Program-made: the position numbers and the translations under genes
DNA from: Frankia sp. AiPs1
Lineage (GTDB): Bacteria > Actinomycetota > Actinomycetes > Frankiales > Frankiaceae
Direction: 5' to 3'
NCBI RefSeq assembly: GCF_023716945.1
Contig: NZ_JAMQQF010000018.1
Location: 1 to 33,637 of the forward strand
Length of the DNA stretch: 33,637 nucleotides
Shown: piece by piece, positions 8,349 through 17,214 of the stretch
How the letters are laid out: every line of letters starts with the position of its first letter
How positions within the stretch are numbered: the first letter of the stretch is position 1
The notes under the pieces: model-generated
What the model saw: only the letters and a program-made list of their open reading frames with translations
What the model was told of the DNA's origin: nothing
The model's database searches: none

Positions 8349-8820
8349 GAACAACAACAACCTTGGCCGGCGTCGACCTTCGGCGGAGTGATGGCCGCGG
8401 CCGCTCCGGTCGGCGCGCCACGGGCCGGAAAACAGCGAGATGCTCGCCCTGCGCCGCTGGAGGGGGCGGATGACGGTGTGAGCATAGGCCGCTTCCGCCG
8501 CCAGATCCACCGTCCGCCGCGTTTTCGACACTCTCTCTAGGTTGTGGTCGTCATCTGATCGAGCCCGACGTGCGGAGAATGTGGTCAAGTTTTTCTCGCG
8601 CTTTTCCTCGAGGTTATGGTCGTGGGCATCTCGCAATTCCACGAAGGTCCGGAGACGGCTTGGCGTGGGCGCAGGTGTCAGCTATGCTTCCGAACACGAG
8701 TTCGATTCCCAGGGCCGATGATCTGTGTCGGTTCTCGGTTTTCGATCGCGCATATGTGGATCGAGGGTTTCTGTTTGCGTGGCCCGATCCCCCGGCGATC
8801 TACCCGTGACAGGTGGCACA
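8349..8820. other. Non-coding gap between lpdA and the HNH gene
   Basis: I see no credible gene here; base composition is lower in GC and third codon positions lose their bias in every frame. Two imperfect copies of AGGTTRTGGTCGT lie at 8539-8551 and 8611-8623, 72 bases apart, and could be regulatory sites or remnants of a duplication. A stretch resembling a tRNA T-loop (GAGTTCGATTCCC, 8699-8711) lacks a pairing stem. The region resembles the flank of an inserted element more than an ordinary promoter region, but no terminal repeats are evident. Confidence 0.5.
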
Positions 8821-10182
8821 GTGTACCCATTCTCGGAATTCTGGAAGGCGAATGATCCGGGCGGCGGATCCGGTGGAACGAAGGACGTCGGTGGCCCGGA
8901 TTCGGATGCCACGGTTGCCGGTGGCCCCGGCGAGGTCGGCATATTGGAGTCGCCGTTCGTGCGTTGGGCGGCAGATCTCGACGCGAGTGACTGTCTGCGG
9001 CTCGACGTGCAGATCGAGCAGGAAATCGCGCGCTGGGAGGCCGCCAGGCTGGTCGTCCGGGCGAGGTTCGCGCGGTTACGGCCGCCCGAGCTCGACGGCA
9101 GCGACCAGCGCTACCAGGCCTTCGACGAGTTCGCCGGCGACGAACTGGCTGCCGAGCTGAAGCTGTCGCCGGCGGTGGGCGGTAGGCGCCTGGCCTTCGC
9201 GGTCAGCGCGGTCCGCCGCATGCCCGCCGCGGTCAACGCCCTCAGCTTCGGAACCATCGATCTGGAGCGGCTGAACGCGCTGGAGCGACTGACGGCAAAC
9301 CTCACGGATGAACAGGCGGACGAGGTTGCGGGAGGGGTGCTGAGCAACGGTGGCGGCCGACCCAGTCACAACGCCTTCGCCGCCGCCGTGCGGCGTCGGG
9401 TCATCAAGGTGGACCCGCAGGGTGCGGAACGCCGGCGCCGTAAGGCTGCGATGGCACGTCGGGTGACGATGCGGGCCGAGGCCGACGGAATGGGACGAAT
9501 CTCGGCGCTGCTCCCCGCCGAGCGCATGTTGGCGGCCTTCCGAAAGGTCGACGGGCTGGCGAAGAAGGCCGGATCGGAGCAGGACAGGCGGGACCTCGAT
9601 CAGCGTCGGGCCGACGTGCTATACGACCTGATCATGGGACGTGACCATGATCGCATCAATCTCGAGATGCAGGTCATCGTTCCGGTGGAATGCCTGCTCG
9701 GCCTGGCGGAGAAGCCCGGCGAAATCCCTGGCTACGGGCCGATACCTGCCGGAATCGTCCGCGAGATGGCGGCCAACCCTCGGTGCACCTGGCGGCGGAT
9801 CCTCACGGATCCGGTGGAGGGACAGGTGGTGGAGACGGCGAGCCGGCGATTCCCGTCCGCCGCGTTGGCGCGGCATGTTCGGGTTCGCAATCCCACCTGT
9901 GTATTTCCCGGTTGCGATAAACGGTCAGCCGCCTGCGATCTCGACCACACCAAGCCGCACGGGCAACACGGTCCGACGGATGAAGGAAACCTCGGCCCGG
10001 AGTGCAGACGGCATCACCGGCTCAAGCATGCCGGGGACCGGCCGACCGGTGCCGCGCATCCCGCCATGGCCGGCCCGGTGACACGGTGGAAGGTGCGCCA
10101 GGTCAGACCCGGGCACTTCATCTGGACGAGCCCGGAAGGGCGCACCTATCGCGTCGGTCCGGAGCGCCATGACGAGAAATGA
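8821..10182 (+). CDS. DUF222 / HNH endonuclease (13E12 repeat family)
   Basis: The 453-residue product has an N-terminal DUF222 region (helical, with the typical RARFARLRPPE and DEFAGDELAAEL segments) and a C-terminal HNH nuclease domain (about 360-403): CVFPGC, CDLDHTKPHG, GPT...NL, CRRHHRLKH. The HNH core and both zinc-binding cysteine pairs look intact. This architecture is that of the REP13E12-like family, highly repeated in actinomycete genomes and often associated with mobile or repeated DNA; the biological role is unproven. The start is uncertain: GTG at 8821 has AGGTGG four bases upstream; in-frame GTGs at 8806 and 8725 are possible, but the sequence before 8806 lacks coding-like third positions. 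It is convergent with the DUF5313-like gene (46-base gap). Confidence 0.85.
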   Translation: MYPFSEFWKANDPGGGSGGTKDVGGPDSDATVAGGPGEVGILESPFVRWAADLDASDCLRLDVQIEQEIARWEAARLVVRARFARLRPPELDGSDQRYQAFDEFAGDELAAELKLSPAVGGRRLAFAVSAVRRMPAAVNALSFGTIDLERLNALERLTANLTDEQADEVAGGVLSNGGGRPSHNAFAAAVRRRVIKVDPQGAERRRRKAAMARRVTMRAEADGMGRISALLPAERMLAAFRKVDGLAKKAGSEQDRRDLDQRRADVLYDLIMGRDHDRINLEMQVIVPVECLLGLAEKPGEIPGYGPIPAGIVREMAANPRCTWRRILTDPVEGQVVETASRRFPSAALARHVRVRNPTCVFPGCDKRSAACDLDHTKPHGQHGPTDEGNLGPECRRHHRLKHAGDRPTGAAHPAMAGPVTRWKVRQVRPGHFIWTSPEGRTYRVGPERHDEK

Positions 10183-10228
10183 TCAGCTCTCGACGCTGGT
10201 CAGGCGGGGGGCCGAGTGGAGTCGATGG

Positions 10229-10627
10229 TTACTCGTCCTCTTCGTCATCGTGCGGCGGAAACACCGGTGGGAAGCCATGTTGCTCCAGCCGCCGGTTCCG
10301 GAAGAATCCGCTGGTGGCGAAGCCGAGCCCCGCCCCGGCGACCAGGAGGAACGCGACTGTCACCGCGCGGACGGTCGCCTCGCCCGGAAGCAGGGCGAAG
10401 ACCACGGCGAACGGCAGCATCAGAACGAGTGGGCGTGCCGCCTGCCGCATCCGCCAGCCAGGGCCGGTCAGATCCCGGGAGATCCACGTGCTGTAGATGG
10501 GAGGAAGCGTCCCACCGAGGAGATAGTGGACGCGGCCCGTCAGCGGTGGCCGTTCTGCCACCGCCGACGGCGCTGCCGCCCCCGTGTCCTGTCCGCGCCC
10601 CGTTGCGCTGTCGTCACCGCCGTCCAT
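10229..10627 (-). CDS. DUF5313-like small membrane protein
   Basis: This 132-residue protein has a cytoplasmic-looking N-terminal part with the segment YSTWISRDLTGPGWRMRQA, two membrane helices (about 66-82 and 86-104), and a charged C terminus ending in an acidic HDDEEDE. The layout, with 'W..DLTG.G...R' before two helices, matches actinobacterial DUF5313 proteins as I know them. Function is unknown. It lies 60 bases downstream of the accA stop on the same strand and could be the last gene of the carboxylase transcript. The ATG at 10627 lacks a clear ribosome site. Confidence 0.65.
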   Translation of the reverse strand: MDGGDDSATGRGQDTGAAAPSAVAERPPLTGRVHYLLGGTLPPIYSTWISRDLTGPGWRMRQAARPLVLMLPFAVVFALLPGEATVRAVTVAFLLVAGAGLGFATSGFFRNRRLEQHGFPPVFPPHDDEEDE

Positions 10628-10687
10628 ACCCCGCAGCTTACGAAGTGGATGGCCGGCGGGAAGACAGTCGACGGGTGGAGAGCCCGA

Positions 10688-12442
10688 TCAGTCCTTGATC
10701 TCACAGAGGACGGCACCACTTGTGACCACCGCGCCCACGGCTGCGGTCAGGCCCGTAACGGTACCGCCGCGGTGAGCATTGATCGGCTGCTCCATCTTCA
10801 TCGCTTCCAACACGATGATGAGGTCGCCAGCGGTGACCGTGTCGCCGTCGTTGACCGCGACCTTCACGATGGTGCCCTGCATGGGGCTGGTCAGGGCGTC
10901 ACCGGTCACCTTGGCGGCCGCCGCGCCGCGTGCCGACCGCTTGGGCGCGGCGCCACGCGATGCGGTCGAAGCGGTGCCGAGCCCGGCCGGCAGCACGACT
11001 TCGAGACGCTTGCCGCCCACCTCGACGATGACCGCCTCCCGCGGCTCGGGGGTGGTGTCGGCATCGGTGCCACCGCTGAAGGCGGGGATGGTGTTGTCGA
11101 ACTCGGTCTCGATCCAACGGTTGTGGATGCGGAACGGCTCCGCGGCGTCGTCGGGAGCGAAGGCCGGGTCCCGCACGACCGCACGATGGAACGGCAGTGC
11201 CGTGGCCATGCCGTCCACCACCATCTCGTCCAGCGCGCGCCGGGCACGCTCCAGCGCCTCCTGGCGGGTGGCGCCGGTGATGATGAGCTTGGCGAGCAGG
11301 GAGTCGAAGGCGCCCCCGATCACACTGCCGCTCTCGATGCCGGTGTCGAGGCGCACGCCCGGACCGGCCGGCGAGACGAACTTGGTCACTGTTCCCGGAG
11401 CAGGAAGGAAGTTGCGACCGGGGTCCTCACCATTGATGCGGAACTCGATGGCGTGGCCGCGGGGAGTGGGGTCGGTGAAGTCGAGTGCCTCACCCTCCGC
11501 GATCCGGAACTGGGCGCGGACGAGGTCCACGCCGGACACCTCTTCGGTCACCGGGTGCTCGACCTGGAGCCGGGTGTTCACTTCGAGGAAGCTGATCACG
11601 CCGTCGCGGGCGACCAGGAATTCCACAGTGCCGGCGCCGACGTAGCCGGCCTTCTTGCAGATCGCCTTGGACGCCTCGTAGAGGGAGGTGAGCTGCTGCG
11701 CGGAGAGGAACGGCGCTGGCGCCTCCTCGACGAGCTTCTGGTATCGCCGCTGCAGGGAGCAGTCCCGGGTGCCGACGACGACGACGTTGCCGTGGCTGTC
11801 CGCGAGGATCTGTGTCTCCACGTGCCGGGGCTGGTCGAGGTAACGTTCCACGAAGCATTCGCCCCGGCCGAAGGCGGCGACCGCCTCCCGCACCGCGCTG
11901 TCGAACAGCTCGGGCAATTCCTCCGCGGTCCAGGCGACCTTGAGCCCGCGGCCACCGCCACCGAACGCAGCCTTGATGGCGACCGGCAGGCCGTACTGCT
12001 CGGCGAAGGCGACGACTTCATCGACGCCGGCGACGGGATCCGGGGTGCCCGGCGCGAGCGGCGCGCCGACGGCCAACGCGATGTGGCGGGCCGCAGTCTT
12101 GTCTCCGAGGCGGCGAATGGCTTCGGGCGGCGGACCGATCCAGGTGAGACCGGCACCGATCACAGCCTCGGCGAAATCCGCGTTCTCCGAGAGGAAGCCG
12201 TATCCCGGATGAACTGCATCGGCCCCGGACGACTTGCAGGCATCGAGTACCTTGTCGATGCGTAGATAGGAGTCGCCGGGAGTCGTACCACCCAGCGCGA
12301 ATGCCTCGTCGGCGACGCGCACGTGCAGTGCGTCGATGTCCGGTTCGGCGTATACCGCGACGCTCGTGTATCCGGCGTCGCGGCATGCGCGGGCCACCCG
12401 AACCGCAATCTCTCCCCGGTTAGCAATGAGGATCTTACGCAC
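10688..12442 (-). CDS. accA: Acyl-CoA carboxylase alpha subunit (biotin carboxylase + biotin carrier)
   Basis: This 584-residue subunit carboxylates its own biotin with ATP and bicarbonate and hands the carboxyl group to the beta subunit, giving malonyl-CoA or methylmalonyl-CoA. The order is: biotin carboxylase N domain ([18 protein letters not shown]), ATP-grasp with glycine loop [11 protein letters not shown] (158-168), VEFL...[16 protein letters not shown], biotin carboxylase C domain, a linker, and a biotinyl domain with EAMKMEQP; Lys549 is the biotin site. Length and fusion are those of actinobacterial AccA3/AccA2. It is the last carboxylase gene after accD and accE, 116 bases downstream of accE. 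The M. tuberculosis locus has sseA and maf between accA3 and accE5 (from memory), which are missing here. Confidence 0.96.
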   Translation of the reverse strand: MRKILIANRGEIAVRVARACRDAGYTSVAVYAEPDIDALHVRVADEAFALGGTTPGDSYLRIDKVLDACKSSGADAVHPGYGFLSENADFAEAVIGAGLTWIGPPPEAIRRLGDKTAARHIALAVGAPLAPGTPDPVAGVDEVVAFAEQYGLPVAIKAAFGGGGRGLKVAWTAEELPELFDSAVREAVAAFGRGECFVERYLDQPRHVETQILADSHGNVVVVGTRDCSLQRRYQKLVEEAPAPFLSAQQLTSLYEASKAICKKAGYVGAGTVEFLVARDGVISFLEVNTRLQVEHPVTEEVSGVDLVRAQFRIAEGEALDFTDPTPRGHAIEFRINGEDPGRNFLPAPGTVTKFVSPAGPGVRLDTGIESGSVIGGAFDSLLAKLIITGATRQEALERARRALDEMVVDGMATALPFHRAVVRDPAFAPDDAAEPFRIHNRWIETEFDNTIPAFSGGTDADTTPEPREAVIVEVGGKRLEVVLPAGLGTASTASRGAAPKRSARGAAAAKVTGDALTSPMQGTIVKVAVNDGDTVTAGDLIIVLEAMKMEQPINAHRGGTVTGLTAAVGAVVTSGAVLCEIKD

Positions 12443-12558
12443 GTTGCTCCCGTCCTCGTCCGGCCTGCCTGAAGTCTAGGCGAGTCGGGCCGCACAGTTC
12501 GCTCTCGTTGTGCCCGGATGTGATGCCACAGACATCCTGGCGTCATCTATCTGTTCGG

Positions 12559-12810
12559 TTACCAGCCAGCCCGGGTGCGTACACCCGGGCTCATTCCGGA
12601 GCGTCGCCACGAACCTGCTCCGGTAGCGATTGGGCCACGCAGCGCCTGGGTCGGATCCGCCCAGGCTGAGCGGACGGGAGGCGGACTTTCCACCGGGACC
12701 GCGCGGGCTGCCAGAAGCGCGACCACCGCAGCAATCTCCTCGGGTGTCGCGTTCCCACGGATCAAATGTAGCCGGGGCGGACTGGTCTGTCCGTCGTTGT
12801 CCTGGGCCAC
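12559..12810 (-). CDS. accE: Acyl-CoA carboxylase epsilon subunit
   Basis: This 83-residue protein has the epsilon-subunit core PPRLHLIRGNATPEEIAAVV (13-32), where the helix after 'ATPEE' is conserved, and a basic, Trp-containing tail (W...PGVRTRAGW). AccE proteins bind the carboxyltransferase core and stabilise or stimulate the alpha-beta complex in actinomycetes. The GTG at 12810 has an AGGAGAGG ribosome site directly upstream, which rules out the longer reading to 12996. It lies 142 bases after the accD stop and 116 bases before accA. Its last codons form a strong inverted repeat (listed separately). Confidence 0.88.
   Translation of the reverse strand: MAQDNDGQTSPPRLHLIRGNATPEEIAAVVALLAARAVPVESPPPVRSAWADPTQALRGPIATGAGSWRRSGMSPGVRTRAGW
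12568..12591 (-). other. Perfect 10-bp hairpin inside the end of accE
   Basis: AGCCCGGGTG and CACCCGGGCT are perfectly complementary arms with a four-base loop. The hairpin covers the codons of SPGVRTRA just before the accE stop (12559-12561). It has no U tract after it, so it is not a standard intrinsic terminator; it could slow RNA polymerase or ribosomes, or protect the upstream accD-accE mRNA from 3' decay and so set the ratio to accA. Confidence 0.6.
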
Positions 12811-12952
12811 GGTCCTCTCCTCACTCGACTTCCGGCCACGCGTCGTGCGCGGCCTGCGGTCCATCGTCATCCCTTGTCGCGTGTTCGCTCGTCCAGCGGG
12901 TGCGCGCGTGGGAAGCGGACCGACTGCGTGCTGACGAGAGTCCGGGGCCGAG

Positions 12953-14548
12953 CTACAGCGGGATGTTGCCGTGCTTCTTCGGCGGCAGAGACTCACGCTT
13001 GGTACGCAGCAGGCGCAGGGCCCGAATGATCTCTCGGCGGGTCTCGGACGGGTTGATCACCGCGTCGAGGTACCCGCGTTCGGCCGCGATGTACGGGGTC
13101 GCGAAGTGATCATTGTAGTCGTCGATGAGTTCCGCCCGGCGGGTCTCCGGGGACTCCGCCTTGGCCAGGTCGCGCCGGTAGATGATGTTCACCGCACCGC
13201 GGGCACCCATGACAGCGATCTCGGCGGTCGGCCAGGCGAGGTTGATGTCGGCCCGCAGATGCTTCGACCCCATCACGTCGTATGCGCCGCCGTATGCCTT
13301 CCGGGTGATCACGGTGACCTTGGGAACGGTCGCCTCGGCGTAGGCATAGATCAACTTAGCGCCTCGACGGATGATCCCATTCCATTCCTGGGAGGTGCCA
13401 GGCAGGAAGCCGGGCACGTCGACCAGGGTCAGGACCGGGATGTTGAAGGCGTCGCAAGTCCGGACGAAACGAGCAGCCTTCTCGCTGGCGTCGATGTCGA
13501 GGGTGCCGGCGAACTGCATCGGCTGGTTCGCCACGACCCCGACCGACCGGCCGTCCACCCGTCCGAATCCGACGATCAGATTCTGGGCGAACTGGGCGTG
13601 GACCTCGAGGAAGTCCCCGTCGTCGATCAGACGCTCAATGATCTCGTGCATGTCGTACGGCGTGTTCGGAGAGTCCGGGATGAAGGTGTCCAGCTCGGGA
13701 TCGATCTCGGCGGCCGGATCGTCCACCCCGTCGTAGCTCGGGGCGTCATCGAGATTGTTCGACGGCAGGAACGACAGCAGCGCCCGGGCGAGCTCCAGGC
13801 ACTCCGTCTCGTCGGCCGCCTGGAAGTGCGCGACTCCGCTGCGTGAGTTGTGGGTGGCGGCGCCACCCAGCTCCTCCATCCCGACGTCCTCGCCGGTGAC
13901 CTCTTTGATGACGTCCGGACCGGTGATGAACATGTGGCTGGTCTGGTCGACCATGAGCGTGAAGTCCGTGATCGCCGGGGAGTACACGGCGCCGCCGGCG
14001 CACGGGCCCATGATCAGAGAAAGCTGTGGGACGACGCCGGAGGCCATGACGTTCCGATAGAAGATCTCGCCGTAGAGGCCGAGGGAGACGACCCCCTCCT
14101 GGATGCGAGCCCCGCCGGAGTCGTTGATGCCGACGACCGGGCAGCCGGTCTTCAGCGCCAGATCCATGATCTTGACGATCTTCTCGCCGAAGACCTCGCC
14201 GAGGCTCCCCCCGAAGACGGTGAAGTCCTGGCTGAACACGCAGATCTGGCGGCCGTCGACGGTGCCGTACCCGGTCACCACGCCGTCCCCGTAGGGGCGG
14301 TTCGCCTGGACGCCGAAGTCGTGCGCCCGGTGCCGCGCGAACGCGTCGGTCTCCACGAACGAGCCCGGGTCGAGGAAAGCCTCGATCCGCTCACGCGCGG
14401 TCATCTTGCCCTTGGCGTGCTGGGCGTCTACCGCCCGCTGCGACCCGGCGTGGACCGCGTCTTCGTTCACGCGCCGCAGTTGAGCAAGTCGCCCTGCGGT
14501 GGTGTGCGGGTCGGGAGCAGAATCCTCGGCGGACGCGGGAAGAGCCAT
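12953..14548 (-). CDS. pccB: Acyl-CoA carboxylase beta subunit, propionyl-CoA type carboxyltransferase
   Basis: This 531-residue carboxyltransferase moves CO2 from carboxybiotin to acyl-CoA. The N-domain carries [13 protein letters not shown] and the C-domain [15 protein letters not shown], and the protein ends in the family tail [11 protein letters not shown]. Asp424 in GAYDVMGS corresponds to Asp422 of Streptomyces PccB, the residue reported to favour propionyl-CoA over acetyl-CoA, whereas acetyl/butyryl-type enzymes have Ile or Cys. It is therefore likely to make methylmalonyl-CoA, though the shared alpha chain may also serve other beta subunits. It heads a minus-strand run accD-accE-accA and is divergent from birA; the 299-base space between the two (14549-14847) shows no other gene. 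AccD5 would be the mycobacterial name. Confidence 0.95.
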   Translation of the reverse strand: MALPASAEDSAPDPHTTAGRLAQLRRVNEDAVHAGSQRAVDAQHAKGKMTARERIEAFLDPGSFVETDAFARHRAHDFGVQANRPYGDGVVTGYGTVDGRQICVFSQDFTVFGGSLGEVFGEKIVKIMDLALKTGCPVVGINDSGGARIQEGVVSLGLYGEIFYRNVMASGVVPQLSLIMGPCAGGAVYSPAITDFTLMVDQTSHMFITGPDVIKEVTGEDVGMEELGGAATHNSRSGVAHFQAADETECLELARALLSFLPSNNLDDAPSYDGVDDPAAEIDPELDTFIPDSPNTPYDMHEIIERLIDDGDFLEVHAQFAQNLIVGFGRVDGRSVGVVANQPMQFAGTLDIDASEKAARFVRTCDAFNIPVLTLVDVPGFLPGTSQEWNGIIRRGAKLIYAYAEATVPKVTVITRKAYGGAYDVMGSKHLRADINLAWPTAEIAVMGARGAVNIIYRRDLAKAESPETRRAELIDDYNDHFATPYIAAERGYLDAVINPSETRREIIRALRLLRTKRESLPPKKHGNIPL

Positions 14549-14847
14549 AGGCCGCAGCGTACGACCCCTGTGGGCTCACGTGCGCGACTGTTGTGGAGTT
14601 GATCTCATCGATTGACCGGAATCTGGGGCTCACTCTCGACGGGCCGTATCGAAGCTCACAGCACCTCACGGCGGCACCCCCGGTCGGGTGGCCCAGGCAC
14701 CCAGCACGTGGTCGCACTGGCCGACTCGTGCCATCCGGCCCGGGTCGAACTGTGTGAGTTTCGTCGCGCATCGTCTGACCATCGTGGGGCCGATGCGCGC
14801 CTGGCGCCTGCGCGAGCGAGGTGGGCCGCTCTGGCAGGCTGTCGGGG

Positions 14848-15783
14848 GTGAGCTCGACGCCGGACTCCGCTCCCGCGGAGCCGCCCCAGAATCCTGCCGT
14901 GCCAGCCGCCGACGCCTCCCTGCGCCGGTCACCGATTCCGGCTGGAAATCGAGGTCCCCTCGACGCCGCGCGGCTGACGGCCGCCGTGGCGGCGGTCGGG
15001 TTGGACCTGACCGTGATCCGGGAGATCGATTCGACCAACGCGGCCCTGGCCCGGATCGCGCGGGGGGAGACCAGCGATCCGGCTCTGGCCGGGCTCGCGC
15101 GGCAGTGGCGCGCGAGCCCGGCTCCCGAGGACGCCCCGCGCGGCCGCGGTCTGGCCCTCGCCGCGGAACGGCAGACCGCCGGGCGTGGGCGTCTCGACCG
15201 GTCCTGGGTGTCCCGGCCCGGCGCCGGCCTGACCGTGTCCCTGCTCATCCAGCCACGGATCGCGATTTCCCGGCTCGGCTGGCTGCCGATGGTCGTCGGG
15301 ATGTCGTTGGTCTCCACGGTGCGAGCCATCGCCGGAGTGCCCGCCGTCCTCAAGTGGCCCAACGACGTCCTGGTCGAGGGCGGGAAGCTTGCCGGCATCC
15401 TGGTGGAGGTCGTTCCGGTGCCGGCGTCCGCGCCTTCGGTGGTCATCGGATTCGGGCTCAACGTCAACGCGGAACCGGACGAGTTGCCCGACCGGTCCAC
15501 GAGCTTGTTGCTCGCCGGCGCCGACCCGGCCGCCCTGGACCGGACCGAGCTGCTCGAGCGGATTCTCGTCGGGCTCGTCGGCGCGCTCGCCGCTTGGGAA
15601 GCCGATCCCCAGGCGGTCCGCGTCGCCTATCTGGCGATGTGCGCGACGATCGGCCGGGAGGTCCGCGTCGAGCTCCCGGACGGCTCGGCGGATACCGGCA
15701 GGGCGACGGACGTCGATCCAGCCGGGCGGCTCGTGGTGGCCGGTCGTGCCTACAGCGCCGGGGACGTGGTCCACCTGCGGTGA
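14848..15783 (+). CDS. birA: Biotin-[acetyl-CoA carboxylase] ligase
   Basis: BirA activates biotin as biotinyl-AMP and attaches it to the lysine of the carrier domain of AccA. The 311-residue product shows the STN motif (62-64), GRGRLDRSW (112-120, biotinyl-AMP loop), KWPNDVLV (169-176) with GKLAGILVE (Lys180), and a C-terminal SH3-like domain. There is no N-terminal winged helix, so it should not act as a repressor like E. coli BirA; instead about 40 Pro/Ala-rich residues precede the catalytic domain, and a loop RASPAPEDAPRGRG is inserted before 'LALAAERQTAG'. The GTG at 14848 has GGCAGG nine bases upstream; GTG at 14821 is an alternative. Its place opposite the carboxylase genes fits its job. 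Confidence 0.93.
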   Translation: MSSTPDSAPAEPPQNPAVPAADASLRRSPIPAGNRGPLDAARLTAAVAAVGLDLTVIREIDSTNAALARIARGETSDPALAGLARQWRASPAPEDAPRGRGLALAAERQTAGRGRLDRSWVSRPGAGLTVSLLIQPRIAISRLGWLPMVVGMSLVSTVRAIAGVPAVLKWPNDVLVEGGKLAGILVEVVPVPASAPSVVIGFGLNVNAEPDELPDRSTSLLLAGADPAALDRTELLERILVGLVGALAAWEADPQAVRVAYLAMCATIGREVRVELPDGSADTGRATDVDPAGRLVVAGRAYSAGDVVHLR

Positions 15784-15876
15784 CCGGCGAGGAGCGGGTG
15801 TCTCGACCGCCCGCCGGTGGCGGCGGTTGACGGACCCGGGTGTGACTTGTCGGTGCCGGGTGCGACGATCGTCACC

Positions 15877-16386
15877 GTGGCGTTCCCCGACGACATCCTC
15901 ACCCAGGACGAAGAGGTTGTCCTGCATCTGCACCCACACTGGGTCAGCCTGATCGTTCCGGCGCTGTGGACGGTGGTGGCTCTCGTCTTCGCGGTGTTGG
16001 GCGTCTTCTTCGCGCCTGGGGGTGTGTTGCAGAAACCCGTCCAGTACCTGGTGCTGCTCCTCGCTTTCGGCGCGATCGCGTACCTCGGCGCGCTGCCCTG
16101 GCTGCGTCAGCTCACAACCCACTACGTCGTCACCAGCCAGCGGCTCGTGATCCGGGAGGGCCTGATCACCCGCGCCGGCCGGGACATCCCGCTTGCCTGG
16201 TTGGTCGGTGCCACGGTGCAGCAGAACGTGATCGATCGCATGCTGGGGTCGGGCAGTCTGATCGTCGAGACGGCTGGTCAGCGCGGTCGGGTGGTTCTCT
16301 CGTGCATGCCGCACGTAGAGCGGGTTCAGGAGACCCTCGCCGAGCTCTCGGCGCCGTATCGGCCGCGGAGCTACCCCGACCACTGA
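15877..16386 (+). CDS. Membrane protein with bacterial PH domain (Rv3278c-like)
   Basis: This 169-residue protein begins with FPDDILTQDEEVVLHLHPHW, a typical start of this family, followed by two membrane helices (about 24-46 and 56-74) and a C-terminal bPH_2 (DUF304) domain containing TTHYVVTSQRLVIREGLITRAGRDIPL and VETAGQRGRVVLSCMP. The same gene follows birA in mycobacteria (Rv3278c), which supports the call; function is unknown. Starts are ambiguous: GTG at 15877 fits family length, while GTG at 15817 would add 20 residues; neither has a strong ribosome site. It follows birA by 93 bases on the same strand, so they may be co-transcribed. It is convergent with the gene at 16477. Confidence 0.83.
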   Translation: MAFPDDILTQDEEVVLHLHPHWVSLIVPALWTVVALVFAVLGVFFAPGGVLQKPVQYLVLLLAFGAIAYLGALPWLRQLTTHYVVTSQRLVIREGLITRAGRDIPLAWLVGATVQQNVIDRMLGSGSLIVETAGQRGRVVLSCMPHVERVQETLAELSAPYRPRSYPDH

Positions 16387-16431
16387 GTCTCCACCTCGCC
16401 GCAGGTTCCGCGGGGCAGGGTTCGCCGGGCG

Positions 16432-16444
16432 GCAGGGCCCCTGC
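16432..16444. other. Palindrome between convergent genes
   Basis: GCAGGG-C-CCCTGC is a perfect inverted repeat with a one-base centre, lying between the convergent PH-domain and cysteine-domain genes. The one-base centre cannot form a normal hairpin loop, so only a shorter stem would form; a termination role is possible but not supported by a T tract. Confidence 0.35.
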
Positions 16445-16446
16445 GA

Positions 16447-16486
16447 CCAGGGCTCCCCAGATCGAGCCAGGGCTTCTCAGATCGGG
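16447..16486. repeat. 20-bp tandem duplication across a stop codon
   Basis: Two adjacent 20-base units (16447-16466 and 16467-16486) match at 17 of 20 positions and share the core CCAGGGCT.C.CAGATCG. The second copy contains the last codons and TGA stop (16477-16479) of the minus-strand gene, so the first copy is a duplicate of the end of that gene lying just beyond it. Confidence 0.7.
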
Positions 16487-17187
16487 TCGTATTCCCGCCA
16501 CCAGGCCAGGAGCCGGCCCGCATCGGGATCCTCGGTGGCGAAGCCGACCAGCTCGTCCTCCACGGTCCAATAGACCGAGAACCGGCTCGCTCCGGCCGTG
16601 CAGAGGAAGGTGCCGCGGCGTCGCGCGCTGTGGGCCCAACGCTCGACGCTGGTCTGGCCCCGGGCGCAGTCCCCGGCGTCTGTGAGCTCGCCCGACCGAC
16701 GTTCGACGTCACCCCGCAGCGCAGCGGCGTCCTGGTACTGGAGCACGGACAGCCGCGCTGGCGCCGGGGCCTCGGTGGCGACCCCGGGTGCGCAGGTCAA
16801 CGCCGCCGCCACCCCGTTGCCGTCGCGGGGGGCGGCCCGGCAGTCGGTGACCGCGAACGGCCGTAGCGAGGCCAGCAGCCGGGCGTCGGCCGGATCGAGC
16901 GTCACGCCCGGCGCCGGGCTCTCGACCGTGCCGCCGCTGGAGCGGTCGCGACTCGAACCAGCGGCGCTCGGGGCGGGCCGGACGGTCGCGGCGTGATCCG
17001 AACCGCCGCTCACCAGCAGCCCGACGGCGACACCCGCACCGACGACGATCGCGCCGACGAGGCCGGCCACAATGGCTCGCCGCCGGCCGCCACCGGTGCC
17101 CGGAGCGCGGTGATCCGCGCCCTCGACCGGCGGCACCCCTGGGTCGTCGACCGGTTCCGGTGAGGAGCTCTCGTCGGGATCCTGCAT
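16477..17187 (-). CDS. Single-pass membrane protein with four-cysteine extracytoplasmic domain (paralogue 3)
   Basis: This 236-residue protein has a short acidic/Pro-rich cytoplasmic part, a basic stop (RRR, 35-37), one membrane helix (38-60), a Ser/Gly/Pro linker and an exported domain (about 103-236). That domain has Cys116, Cys132, Cys174 and Cys196 in the contexts VTDC, ALTC, GDC and TFLC, then FSVYWTVEDELVGFA and a terminal LLAWWREYDP. The same pattern recurs in the two upstream neighbours and, from memory, in C-terminal domains of some actinobacterial Ser/Thr kinases. The ATG at 17187 has GGGAGGG upstream. It starts 27 bases after the previous gene's stop, so the two form an operon. The biochemical function is unknown; two disulphides are likely outside the cell. 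Confidence 0.8.
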   Translation of the reverse strand: MQDPDESSSPEPVDDPGVPPVEGADHRAPGTGGGRRRAIVAGLVGAIVVGAGVAVGLLVSGGSDHAATVRPAPSAAGSSRDRSSGGTVESPAPGVTLDPADARLLASLRPFAVTDCRAAPRDGNGVAAALTCAPGVATEAPAPARLSVLQYQDAAALRGDVERRSGELTDAGDCARGQTSVERWAHSARRRGTFLCTAGASRFSVYWTVEDELVGFATEDPDAGRLLAWWREYDPI

Positions 17188-17214
17188 GCGGTCCGCCCTC
17201 CCGAACGGTGTCAG

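Noticed and set aside
6714-8642. A 642-codon open frame on the minus strand
   Set aside because: It is antisense to lpdA and extends into non-coding DNA. The translation has no domain, and lpdA has clear motifs on the other strand.
8690-8730. A tRNA-like T-loop sequence (GAGTTCGATTCCC)
   Set aside because: The flanking bases do not form the five-pair T stem, and no acceptor, D or anticodon arm can be drawn upstream.
10169-12265. A 698-codon open frame on the plus strand
   Set aside because: It lies opposite the DUF5313-like and accA genes; the accA motifs, including the biotin lysine, are on the minus strand.
14929-16383. A 484-codon open frame on the minus strand
   Set aside because: It is antisense to birA and the PH-domain gene, both of which show family motifs and a conserved gene order.
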